Shown in pieces: positions 23,120 through 30,273 of a stretch of DNA of 30,273 nt (positions within the stretch are counted from its first letter, which is position 1; each line of letters begins with the position of its first letter). The stretch covers positions 1-30,273 of the forward strand of contig CAJUJP010000040.1 in assembly GCA_910586615.1 (NCBI GenBank), in the 5' to 3' direction. The notes beneath the pieces are model-generated. The model saw nothing but the letters and a program-made list of their open reading frames with translations, did not search any database and was not told where the DNA came from. Source of the DNA: an uncultured Lachnospiraceae bacterium. GTDB taxonomy: Bacteria > Bacillota > Clostridia > Lachnospirales > Lachnospiraceae. The position numbers were made by a program, and so were the translations under genes.

Positions 23120-23962
23120 ATGACAAAAGACGATGCAGTGGTCAAAATACAGGTTCCCAATCTGTCCATACAGCAGATCAGTGAATCCGGGCAGTGCTTC
23201 CGCATGAACCGTCTGGATGAGAAGAGGTACTGTCTGACAGCCTTCGGAAACTATCTGGAAATGGAACAGACGGAGGAGGAACTGACTCTGTTTTGCGGCC
23301 GGGAAGAGTATGACTCCATCTGGCGGCAGTATTTTGATATAGACAGAGATTACGGCAGTTGTATTGCTGCGGTGTGCGGAGAAGATACATATCTTGCCCG
23401 GGCGGCGGATTTTGGCAGCGGAATCAGGATTCTGCGGCAGGATGTGTGGGAGATGGTGATTTCTTTTATCATTTCTCAACAGAATAATATCAGGCGGATC
23501 AGGAAGTGCATTGAGACTCTTTGCGCGGGTTATGGTGAAAAGAGGTATCGGGAAATGCCGCATGGTATCAGGAGTTATGATACGTTTCCCGGTGCAGAAG
23601 CTCTTGCACGGGCAACGGAGGAGGAACTGCGGGGGTGTAATCTGGGCTACCGCAGCCGTTATATTGTGAATACATCGCGCAGCATCGTGAACGGAGAAGT
23701 GGATCTTGAAGCGCTCAGGAGTATGGAGTACGGACAGGCCAGGGAGGAACTGCTTAAATTAAGCGGTGTAGGCGGGAAAGTTGCCGACTGTATCTGCCTG
23801 TTCGGGCTGCATCATCTGGATGCTTTTCCGGTGGATACCCATATCCGGCAGGTTCTGGATGCTCAATATCCGGCAGGATTTCCCTTCGAAAAGTATGCAG
23901 GATATGCGGGGATCATGCAGCAATATATCTTTTATTATGATTTGATGTGGGAGAAGGCATGA
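23120..23962 (+). CDS. 8-oxoguanine DNA glycosylase, OGG1 family
   Basis: This 280-aa repair enzyme has an N-terminal OGG-type domain (about 1-110: LSIQQISESGQCFRMNRLD) and an HhH-GPD domain. The catalytic lysine is K220 in LSGVGGKVADCICLFG and the catalytic Asp is D239 in FPVDTHIRQVL. Their 19-residue spacing equals that of human OGG1 (K249/D268). It removes 8-oxoguanine from DNA and can nick the abasic site. SFIISQQNNIRRI is the usual helix with the intercalating Asn. The ATG has only a weak GAGAAAGG site about 14 nt upstream. The neighbouring genes are unrelated. Confidence 0.9.
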   Translation: MTKDDAVVKIQVPNLSIQQISESGQCFRMNRLDEKRYCLTAFGNYLEMEQTEEELTLFCGREEYDSIWRQYFDIDRDYGSCIAAVCGEDTYLARAADFGSGIRILRQDVWEMVISFIISQQNNIRRIRKCIETLCAGYGEKRYREMPHGIRSYDTFPGAEALARATEEELRGCNLGYRSRYIVNTSRSIVNGEVDLEALRSMEYGQAREELLKLSGVGGKVADCICLFGLHHLDAFPVDTHIRQVLDAQYPAGFPFEKYAGYAGIMQQYIFYYDLMWEKA

Positions 23963-24181
23963 TTCGCAGGAGTCCGGGTGAAATGCAGTCAGAAAACGGG
24001 GCGGACAGGAAACATTGCCCGAAAATAAACGAAAATGCAACGGTGTTCAATCCGGCAGAAGACATTTGGAAGGAATTGTGATAAAATATTTTCCAGTGTA
24101 GCAGTTTGCGGCAGGCGGGCTTTGCTGTACCGGTATGGCCGGAAGAGACAGGTACGTCTGTATGCGGCGGGAGGATGCCCT

Positions 24182-26230
24182 ATGAGCAGTGTGAAAGAGA
24201 AGACATTCAGGAAATTAAAGAGAAAGAGGATCTGGCCTTCTATTGTAGTGTTTGTAGTATTTGTGGTGAGTTGTATCCTGGCCGTCACGGTCTTTTTACA
24301 GTTTATCGCTCTGTACATCATGGGAACGAAAGTGGTGCATCATTATGAGGAGACGCAGCGCGTCAGTGACGCACTGGATCAGCTTATGGCGGGCGGAAGA
24401 ACCTTTTCCGAAGCCGTGAATGAGATGCAGCAGTACATAGCGGATGGCAGAGATTTGTATGTTTTGGATCAGAATCAGAATATGGTATTCAGAACCGGCG
24501 ATTCGGAACCGGATTTTGAGATGATGCTGGAATTTCAGGTTGGACGGGAATTTGTTGCAGTAGCGGACAACAAGAGTAGTTTTACACGGGAGCAGGGACT
24601 TGGTACGGTTTTAAACGTGCCGGTGGAGGATGTGTTCGGCAGGGTATTTGAGTCGGGTGAGGACGGGGAGACGCTTGCCCAGTGGCTGGATGAGACGATT
24701 ATCTGTCAGGCATACTGGCTGCAGGCGTCTTTGAAGGATGAAGCCTATGATTTGTATGTGAAATGTGACATACAGTTTAAGCGTCAGGACATTGTGTATG
24801 TGTGCTTCTTCGGAGTGATCGCCCTTGTATTCCTGCTGATACCGGTGATTCTGTTGTTTATCAATACCATTCGCTCTATTGTGACCCAGCAGAAGATGAC
24901 CCAGCTGTTTTATCTGGACGCGGTTACCGGCGGCAGGAACTGGCTTTACTTTCATACCGGTGCGGAGCGTGTGCTGACAAGGCTGTACAGTAAGAAGAAA
25001 GCCTATGCAGTGGTCAATCTGCATCTGGAACGTTACCAGAATTATTGTGCCTGTTATGGCGTCAAGGCAGGAGAGGAACTGCTGGAAGCCATGGACGGAT
25101 TTTTGCGGGTGCGTGTGGTGAAAGACGAACTTTATGCCAGGCATGAAGGCGCGGATTTCGGTATGCTTCTCAGATGTGAGGGAGAGAACGAGGAGGAACG
25201 CCAGGAGAACTGCCGGAAGCGTATGCGTTCTCTTCTGGCGGAACTGACCGGACTGAAACCGGAGAAGAAGATCCATTTTCATGCGGGGATCACTATGATT
25301 CCTCCTTATGTGGCGGAAGACGATAAGTGGTATCGCGCCAGAAAGAATGTGGATATCAATCAGCTTTATACTTATGCAAATGCAGCCAGAATAGCCACCG
25401 GATACGGGGAAGAGCAGAGAGTGACCTTTTTTGACCATGAAATGCTGGGCAGACAGCTGTGGGAGCGCTGGGTGGAGGATACGATGGAGGCCGCCCTTCG
25501 CAACGAAGAGTTTCAGGTATATCTGCAGCCCAAGTATAGTCCGGTAAATGCGAAGATGGTAGGAGCCGAGGCGCTGGTGCGGTGGGTCAGCCCGAAGGAG
25601 GGACTGATAGCGCCGTGCAGGTTTATTCCGATTTTTGAAGAAACAGGTTTTATTACAAGGCTGGATGATTATATGATCTCCCATGTGGCCAAGCTGCAGG
25701 CAGAATGGACGATTCAGGGCAAAAAGATGGTGCCCGTGTCCATCAATGTTTCGAGGGCGCATTTTGCGCAGGAAGGTCTGGCGGAGCATATCTGCCAGCT
25801 TGTGGATGCCTACGGACCGAAACATGAACTGATTGAGCTGGAAGTGACGGAGAGTGCTTTCTTTGACGACAAGGATATTCTGGTGGAGACGGTCAGGCAG
25901 CTGCGGGCATACGGGTTTCATGTTTCCATGGACGATTTCGGCGCAGGTTATTCTTCGTTGAATTCGCTGAAAGATATTCCCATTGACGTATTGAAGCTGG
26001 ACGGAGAATTTTTCCGTGGCGACGATGATGACGGCCGGGGACAGATCGTGGTAAAAGAGGCCATTCAGCTGGCAAGGAATCTGAACATGCGTGTTGTGGC
26101 AGAGGGGATCGAGAAGAAAGAACAGGTCGATTTTCTGGCAGGACAGGGATGCGACATGATTCAGGGATTTTATTTTGCGAAGCCCATGCCGGTAGCGGAA
26201 TTTGAAGAAAAAGTGGAGAAGGACGCATAA
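24182..26230 (+). CDS. Membrane c-di-GMP phosphodiesterase with degenerate GGDEF and intact EAL domain
   Basis: This 682-aa protein has a first helix at about 16-42, an outside sensor region (about 45-200), a second helix at about 205-228, then a GGDEF-like domain whose signature is EGADFG (322-327) and so should not make c-di-GMP. The EAL domain keeps GAEALVRW (E463), the Asn of SINVSRAHF, LEVTES, MDDFGAGYSSL, DVLKLDGEFF, VAEGIE and MIQGFYFAKP. All metal and catalytic positions are present, so it should hydrolyse c-di-GMP. A longer frame from 24035 lacks a ribosome site, while GGGAGGA precedes 24182. Its stop overlaps the next gene by one base (TAATG). Confidence 0.9.
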   Translation: MSSVKEKTFRKLKRKRIWPSIVVFVVFVVSCILAVTVFLQFIALYIMGTKVVHHYEETQRVSDALDQLMAGGRTFSEAVNEMQQYIADGRDLYVLDQNQNMVFRTGDSEPDFEMMLEFQVGREFVAVADNKSSFTREQGLGTVLNVPVEDVFGRVFESGEDGETLAQWLDETIICQAYWLQASLKDEAYDLYVKCDIQFKRQDIVYVCFFGVIALVFLLIPVILLFINTIRSIVTQQKMTQLFYLDAVTGGRNWLYFHTGAERVLTRLYSKKKAYAVVNLHLERYQNYCACYGVKAGEELLEAMDGFLRVRVVKDELYARHEGADFGMLLRCEGENEEERQENCRKRMRSLLAELTGLKPEKKIHFHAGITMIPPYVAEDDKWYRARKNVDINQLYTYANAARIATGYGEEQRVTFFDHEMLGRQLWERWVEDTMEAALRNEEFQVYLQPKYSPVNAKMVGAEALVRWVSPKEGLIAPCRFIPIFEETGFITRLDDYMISHVAKLQAEWTIQGKKMVPVSINVSRAHFAQEGLAEHICQLVDAYGPKHELIELEVTESAFFDDKDILVETVRQLRAYGFHVSMDDFGAGYSSLNSLKDIPIDVLKLDGEFFRGDDDDGRGQIVVKEAIQLARNLNMRVVAEGIEKKEQVDFLAGQGCDMIQGFYFAKPMPVAEFEEKVEKDA

Positions 26231-29200
26231 TGTATACTTTATTTATTGTGATACAGTTTGTAGGAATTGCCATATTGTTTGCGGAGGCGGTTTACTTCAT
26301 CAACCAGAGGCCTTCCCGGCAGCAGATCAGGCTGCTTCTTCTGATGGCGGCACTGTTAGTCAACTTTGTGGGCTATCTGTTTGAAATGCAGGCGGATACA
26401 CCGCAGGAGGCGATGATGGCGGTAAAGTTTTCCTATCTGGGAAAGCCCTTTATCGTTCTGACGATGTTCCTTTTTGCGATGGAATGTTGTAAAGTCAGAC
26501 TGCCCAAATGGCTGCCGGGTATTTTAAGATGGTTTCATATTGCCGTAACCTTCCTGGTCATTACAAGTGACAGTCACAGGTTATATTATAGCAGCATCGA
26601 GTATACCCGGGAAGGATTTTTCCCCCATCTCGTGTTAGGACATGGCCCTGTGTATCTGGTATATCACGGCCTGCTGACGCTCTATGCAGTTACTATGGCG
26701 GGGGTCTGTGCCTACCGGTATTTCCATGTGGGAAGTGACCGGGAGCGGCGCAGGATGGTGGCCTTTTTTATGATTATTACGGTGGTGCTGGTGGGCTGGA
26801 TCGGCTATCTGAGAAATTGGATGGGCGGCTATGACTGCACGTTGTTAAGCTATCTGATCTCCATTCTTATCCTGTCCGTATATCTGCACAGGGATAAGAT
26901 CCTGGAGACGCTGACGATGGCTACAGATCAGGCCATGGATGAACTTTCAGCCGGATTGATCGTGCTGGATCAGGACAACCGGCTTGTATATTATAATAAA
27001 AGGGCAGGAGAGCTGTATTCACTGGAAAATGAAAACAGGCTGACTGAGATCATTGAGGAACTGGATGACTGTATCGTAGAGAAGCGGAATGTGGAACGGA
27101 ATAACCGGGTGTACGATGTGGGCAGCCGTCTGCTGACCAAACACAATCTGTATTTCGGTAAAATGTATGTGTTCAATGATATTACAGACAGCTTCCACTA
27201 CGCCAGAAATGCAAAAGAGCAGGCGGAGATCATGAAAGGACTCAAAGAACGTGCGGAGGCGGCCAATCAGGCCAAGTCAACTTTTGTCTCCAACATTACC
27301 CATGAGATCAGAACGCCCATGAATGCCATAGTGGGTATGACAGAGATCCTGCTTCGCGAGAAGCATTCTGACCAGGATATGGGCTATCTGATTAATATTA
27401 AGAACTCCGGCAATGCCCTTCTTAATATTGTCAATGATATCCTGGATTTTTCCAAGATGGAATCGGGCAAGATGGAACTGGTGGAAGAAGAGTACGAACC
27501 TCTGTCCATGTTCAGTGATCTGAGTATGATATTCCTGACGAGAGTCGGGGATAAGGACGTGGAGATCCTTTTTGATATTGATGAGAAACTTCCGCGGAAG
27601 CTGTACGGTGACGGGCTGCGCATCAGACAGATCATTATCAACATTGTCAACAATGCCATTAAATTTACTGAACAGGGATATGTCAGGCTTCAGATCCGGG
27701 TGGGCAGCGCCAGCGGCGGTAATGTAGAACTGCTTGTGTCGGTGCAGGATACCGGACAGGGGATCAGGGAAGAAGACATGGATAAACTGTTTGGCTCTTT
27801 CCAGCAGGTTGACAGCAAGCGCAACCGTGGAAAAGAAGGCACGGGTCTTGGCCTGTCGATCTCCAAACAGCTTGTGGAGATGATGGGCGGCAGTATCGGT
27901 GTACGCAGTACATACGGAGAAGGAAGCGAATTTTACTTTAATGTCATACAGAAATCATGCGGTGATCAGCCTGCGGCAATCATTCGTGATGAAGAAGCGA
28001 AAAAAAAGCTGCGGGTGAGCGGATACTTCAGCAAGACGTGCCTGTGGGAAGCGTTGCGTGATCTGACTGATAAATTTGCAGTGAACTGTATGCCCTATGA
28101 GGAATGGGAAAAGACAAAAGAGCAGCTTGACTTTTTCTTTACGGATATGGCAGGCTACCGGTCACTGACAGAAAAAATAAAGCAATATGGCGCACAGATG
28201 GGGGAGGTATGTGTGATGCGCAATCCGTTGTTGGAAGAATGTAATGAGGCAGGAGTCACCGCGGTGGATAAACCGCTGTACAGTCAGAATTTCTGCCAGA
28301 CTGTCAATCATGAGACTTTGTATGTGGGTCCTGTGACAGAAGAGTATATGAATTTTACCGCACCGGAGGCACTGGTTCTGGTGGTGGATGACAATGAGAT
28401 CAATCTGGAAGTGGCCGCCGGACTGCTGGAGCCCCTTCATATGCAGATTGATACGGTGGAGAGCGGCAAGCGGGCGCTGCAGATGGCGCAGGAAAAGAAG
28501 TATCATATTATCTTTATGGATCATATGATGCCTGTTATGGACGGAATCGAGACGACCCAGCGGCTTCGTCAGATGGAAGACGAATATTATCATACCGTGC
28601 CCATTGTGGCGCTGACGGCAAACGCGCTGCTGGATGCCCGTGAGAAATTCGCAGAGGCAGGCATGAATGATTTCGTGGCTAAGCCTATCGAGATGAAAGA
28701 GATCTGCAAGTGTATCAGGAAATGGCTGCCGGAGGAACTGATCGTTCCGGGCGGGGCGGATACGCAGGGAGACGGAACCGATGCATCAGCCGGTGAGGCG
28801 GCGGGCGGAAAGGGCTCATCAGACAGCCAGGCGGCAGGCCCGGCGCAAGGCGCAGCGCTTCCGGAACTTCCGGGTATCAATGCGGCGGACGGCGTCAAGT
28901 ATTCCGGCAGCGAGAAGCTGTGGTATAAACTGCTGGGTGATTTTTACAAGCTGATTGATGCCAAGGCCAACAAGATAGAGAAGTGCCTTGCGGACGGCCT
29001 GATCAGAGATTATACCATAGAAGTCCATGCCCTGAAGAATACGGCGCGTATGGTAGGCGCGGCACATCTGTCCGAGTGGTTCCACCGGATGGAGAACTGT
29101 GGCAATGCAGGCGATGTGGATACCATTATGGCCGAGACACCGGGATTGTTAGAGGAACTGAAAAGCTATAAAGAAGTGCTGCGTCCTTACGGGGAAGCCG

Positions 29201-29445
29201 GCAACCAGAATAAGAAGGAAGTGCCGGCACAGGAACTTGCAGAGATCCTGATGAACATGCGCAACTGCATGGATGAGTTTGACCTGGACGGCGTGGATGC
29301 GGCCATGCAGGAACTTGAGAAGTGCCGCATACCGGATAACTGCAGTGCGTTGATGGAGACGCTGCGGGTGGCCGTGGTGGATGTTATGATGGAAGAAGTC
29401 ATGAATGTGGCGGAGGAGATGATCAAGACGCTGCAGGAGGCGTAA
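26230..29445 (+). CDS. Hybrid sensor histidine kinase with 7TM sensor, receiver and HPt domains
   Basis: This 1071-aa phosphorelay protein begins with seven hydrophobic helices (about 1-215), typical of the N-terminal 7TM histidine-kinase sensor. A PAS-like domain (about 230-320) follows, then HisKA with H358 in SNITHEIRTPMN, and an ATPase domain with NAIKFTEQG, QDTGQGI and GTGLGLSISKQ. Next comes a segment like a worn receiver (about 585-710), then a true receiver with VVDDNEIN, D764 in FMDHMMPVMDG and the Lys of VAKPIE. A Gly/Ala-rich linker (about 840-875) leads to an HPt domain with H933 in VHALKNTARMVGA. No output domain is present, so a separate regulator must be the target. It is translationally coupled to the EAL gene. 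Confidence 0.93.
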   Translation: MYTLFIVIQFVGIAILFAEAVYFINQRPSRQQIRLLLLMAALLVNFVGYLFEMQADTPQEAMMAVKFSYLGKPFIVLTMFLFAMECCKVRLPKWLPGILRWFHIAVTFLVITSDSHRLYYSSIEYTREGFFPHLVLGHGPVYLVYHGLLTLYAVTMAGVCAYRYFHVGSDRERRRMVAFFMIITVVLVGWIGYLRNWMGGYDCTLLSYLISILILSVYLHRDKILETLTMATDQAMDELSAGLIVLDQDNRLVYYNKRAGELYSLENENRLTEIIEELDDCIVEKRNVERNNRVYDVGSRLLTKHNLYFGKMYVFNDITDSFHYARNAKEQAEIMKGLKERAEAANQAKSTFVSNITHEIRTPMNAIVGMTEILLREKHSDQDMGYLINIKNSGNALLNIVNDILDFSKMESGKMELVEEEYEPLSMFSDLSMIFLTRVGDKDVEILFDIDEKLPRKLYGDGLRIRQIIINIVNNAIKFTEQGYVRLQIRVGSASGGNVELLVSVQDTGQGIREEDMDKLFGSFQQVDSKRNRGKEGTGLGLSISKQLVEMMGGSIGVRSTYGEGSEFYFNVIQKSCGDQPAAIIRDEEAKKKLRVSGYFSKTCLWEALRDLTDKFAVNCMPYEEWEKTKEQLDFFFTDMAGYRSLTEKIKQYGAQMGEVCVMRNPLLEECNEAGVTAVDKPLYSQNFCQTVNHETLYVGPVTEEYMNFTAPEALVLVVDDNEINLEVAAGLLEPLHMQIDTVESGKRALQMAQEKKYHIIFMDHMMPVMDGIETTQRLRQMEDEYYHTVPIVALTANALLDAREKFAEAGMNDFVAKPIEMKEICKCIRKWLPEELIVPGGADTQGDGTDASAGEAAGGKGSSDSQAAGPAQGAALPELPGINAADGVKYSGSEKLWYKLLGDFYKLIDAKANKIEKCLADGLIRDYTIEVHALKNTARMVGAAHLSEWFHRMENCGNAGDVDTIMAETPGLLEELKSYKEVLRPYGEAGNQNKKEVPAQELAEILMNMRNCMDEFDLDGVDAAMQELEKCRIPDNCSALMETLRVAVVDVMMEEVMNVAEEMIKTLQEA

Positions 29446-29462
29446 GGTATATAGGAAAAGAG

Positions 29463-29511
29463 AAAGAGTCCGCCGGACGGTGCATTGAGTACTGTCCGGC
29501 GGACTCTTTTA
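29463..29511 (+). terminator. Strong terminator of the EAL-kinase operon
   Basis: AAAGAGTCCGCCGGAC (29463-29478) pairs perfectly with GTCCGGCGGACTCTTT (29494-29509), with the T run continuing to 29510. It is the strongest hairpin in the window and lies 17 nt after the stop codon. Confidence 0.93.
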
Positions 29512-29534
29512 TGGTATAAGAAATTCCTCTGCTT

Positions 29535-29597
29535 ATTCGAGTTCGCGAAGCGAATCTCGCAATCGAACTTGTTCGATTTGTTATTTTGCGAAGCAAA
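29535..29597. repeat. Array of three short palindromes
   Basis: TTCGC-GAA-GCGAA (29542-29554, inside ATTCG...CGAAT arms at 29535-29555), AATCGAAC-TT-GTTCGATT (29561-29578) and TTTGC-GAA-GCAAA (29585-29597) follow each other closely. They share the GCGAAG core with the arrays at 2289 and 16115. The 415-nt stretch between the kinase gene and the next gene otherwise holds only the promoter region listed separately; an ORF over it is not convincing. Confidence 0.65.
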
Positions 29598-29673
29598 TTA
29601 CTTTTGCCATTTCTTTTGCCTTTATGGTATTCCACAGATTGTCATATACGATCAATATTGCGCCTTTTTCTAC

Positions 29674-29722
29674 TTGCATAATAACCACTATCGGTATATA
29701 TTTATAGCGACCGATATCGGTC
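29674..29722 (+). promoter_or_regulatory. Promoter with an overlapping palindromic operator
   Basis: TTGCAT (29674-29679) and TATATT (29697-29702) lie 17 nt apart. A perfect 14-bp palindrome, GACCGATATCGGTC (29709-29722), covers the expected start of transcription. One half-site, TATCGGT, recurs at 29689-29695 inside the spacer. This is the layout of a repressor site. It would control the repeat protein that begins at 29861. The binding regulator is not in the window. Confidence 0.55.
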
Positions 29723-29860
29723 TATGTATACTCGGAAGAGGTCATGGAGGCCGTAAGTTAAGAGAAGCGTGAAAAAGCCATTTGCAGGATAGAAATGCTA
29801 TGATTTCAGAGTATACAGCGGGGCGGTAATTGGAAATGCGTGGTGAGGATGGAGGTTAAG

Positions 29861-30273
29861 ATGAGTCGAAAAGTATTGTGTATGTTACTGGCGTTTGCGA
29901 TGTTATTATCAAGTGTAAACGTTAATGTTATGGCGGCGGAGAGCCGGGGCAGGAGTCTGCTGACGAATGGGGCAGAGAAAAATGCGCCCGGAGAGGGAGC
30001 AGAAGGCTCCGGCACAGAGGAAAATGCGCCCGGAGAGGGAGCAGAAGGTTCTGGTACAGAGGAAAATGTGCCCGGGGAGGGAACGGAAGATCCCGGTACA
30101 GAGGAAAATGTGCCAGGGGATGGAACGGAAGGTTCCGGTACAGAAGAGGATGTGCCCGGAGAGGGAACGGAAGGTTCCGGTACAGAGGAAGATGTGCCAG
30201 GGGATGGAACGGAAGGTTCCGGTACAGAGGAAAACGTGCCCGGGGATGGAACGGAAGGTCCCGGTACAGAGGA
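29861..30273 (+). CDS. Secreted Gly/Glu-rich tandem-repeat protein, 5' part only
   Basis: The reading frame is open to the window end (137 codons plus two bases). A GGATGGAGG site precedes the ATG. The signal peptide MSRKVLCMLLAFAMLLSSVN runs on to VNVMAA, with likely cleavage after Ala25 or Ala26. After a 15-residue lead, seven 14-residue units of the pattern (N/D)(V/A)PG(E/D)G(T/A)E(G/D)(S/P)GTEE follow without a break. The repeat is highly acidic and probably unfolded, like stalks or linkers of surface or secreted proteins. The functional C-terminal part and any cell-wall anchor lie outside the window, so the role is unknown. Confidence 0.85.
   Translation, partial: MSRKVLCMLLAFAMLLSSVNVNVMAAESRGRSLLTNGAEKNAPGEGAEGSGTEENAPGEGAEGSGTEENVPGEGTEDPGTEENVPGDGTEGSGTEEDVPGEGTEGSGTEEDVPGDGTEGSGTEENVPGDGTEGPGTE
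29981..30273 (+). repeat. Seven in-frame 42-bp tandem repeats
   Basis: Units begin at 29981 and every 42 nt after (30023, 30065, 30107, 30149, 30191, 30233). The seventh is cut one base short by the window end. Differences between copies are mainly third-base changes or E/D, N/D, T/A and S/P swaps. Because 42 is a multiple of three, copy-number changes would keep the frame. Confidence 0.93.

Noticed and set aside
24611..25921. 436-aa minus-strand ORF opposite the EAL gene
   Set aside because: It is the antisense shadow of a clear EAL protein in a high-GC gene and has no family features or ribosome site.
29485..29772. 95-aa plus-strand ORF after the kinase operon
   Set aside because: It starts inside the terminator, runs through the palindrome array and promoter, and its composition does not look like a protein.
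29512..29860. c-di-GMP riboswitch in front of the repeat protein
   Set aside because: The conserved GEMM core elements are not seen; the structured parts are simple palindromes.

Overview
The window looks like chromosomal DNA from an anaerobic gut-type Firmicute, most likely a Lachnospiraceae member. This is inferred from strong AGGAGG-like ribosome sites, Clostridia-style lipoproteins and regulators, a MalFGK-type sugar ABC transporter, a TrpB2 and a bacterial OGG1-type glycosylase. No species can be named from the sequence alone. Almost every gene is on the + strand; the one clear exception is a 48-aa minus-strand gene at 21276-21422.

Layout: (1) 1-1152 is a small AT-rich margin with the 3' end of a tRNA, a terminator, an orphan RelB/DinJ-type antitoxin and a small lipoprotein. 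(2) 1189-2256 is a CdaR-type sugar-diacid/glycerate regulator. (3) 2581-20102 is a 17.5-kb co-directional catabolic locus: binding protein, two permeases, ATPase, glycerate kinase, GH63-like hydrolase, SGNH hydrolase, cytosolic beta-helix protein, GH13_18 phosphorylase, and three enzymes matching E. coli YcjQ, YcjR and YcjS in the same order, then a ROK kinase and a two-part phosphomannose-isomerase-like protein, closed by a terminator at 20154. (4) 20384-23962 holds independent single genes: a TSUP transporter, the small minus-strand gene, TrpB2 and an 8-oxoguanine glycosylase. (5) 24182-29445 is a coupled two-gene signalling operon, an EAL phosphodiesterase and a hybrid histidine kinase. (6) From 29861 a secreted protein with seven 14-residue repeats runs off the window end.

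Main reading: region 3 is a glycerate-glycoside utilisation system. A YcjM-like glucosylglycerate phosphorylase would release glucose 1-phosphate and D-glycerate. The adjacent glycerate kinase would phosphorylate the glycerate, and the CdaR-type regulator would sense it. The YcjQRS-like trio (C3 oxidation, C4 epimerisation of the 3-keto sugar, C3 reduction) would first convert a guloside-type (or related C3/C4-epimeric) glycoside into the glucoside that the phosphorylase accepts. The GH63-like hydrolase plus the ROK kinase give a parallel hydrolytic route. The SGNH and beta-helix proteins suggest a decorated or larger substrate. This combination extends the known E. coli ycj cluster and is the most interesting item in the window.

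Short palindromic intergenic elements recur at about 2289, 16115 and 29535 and share GCGAAG/CTTCGC-type cores. Comparisons with E. coli Ycj proteins are from memory of those sequences, not from a search.
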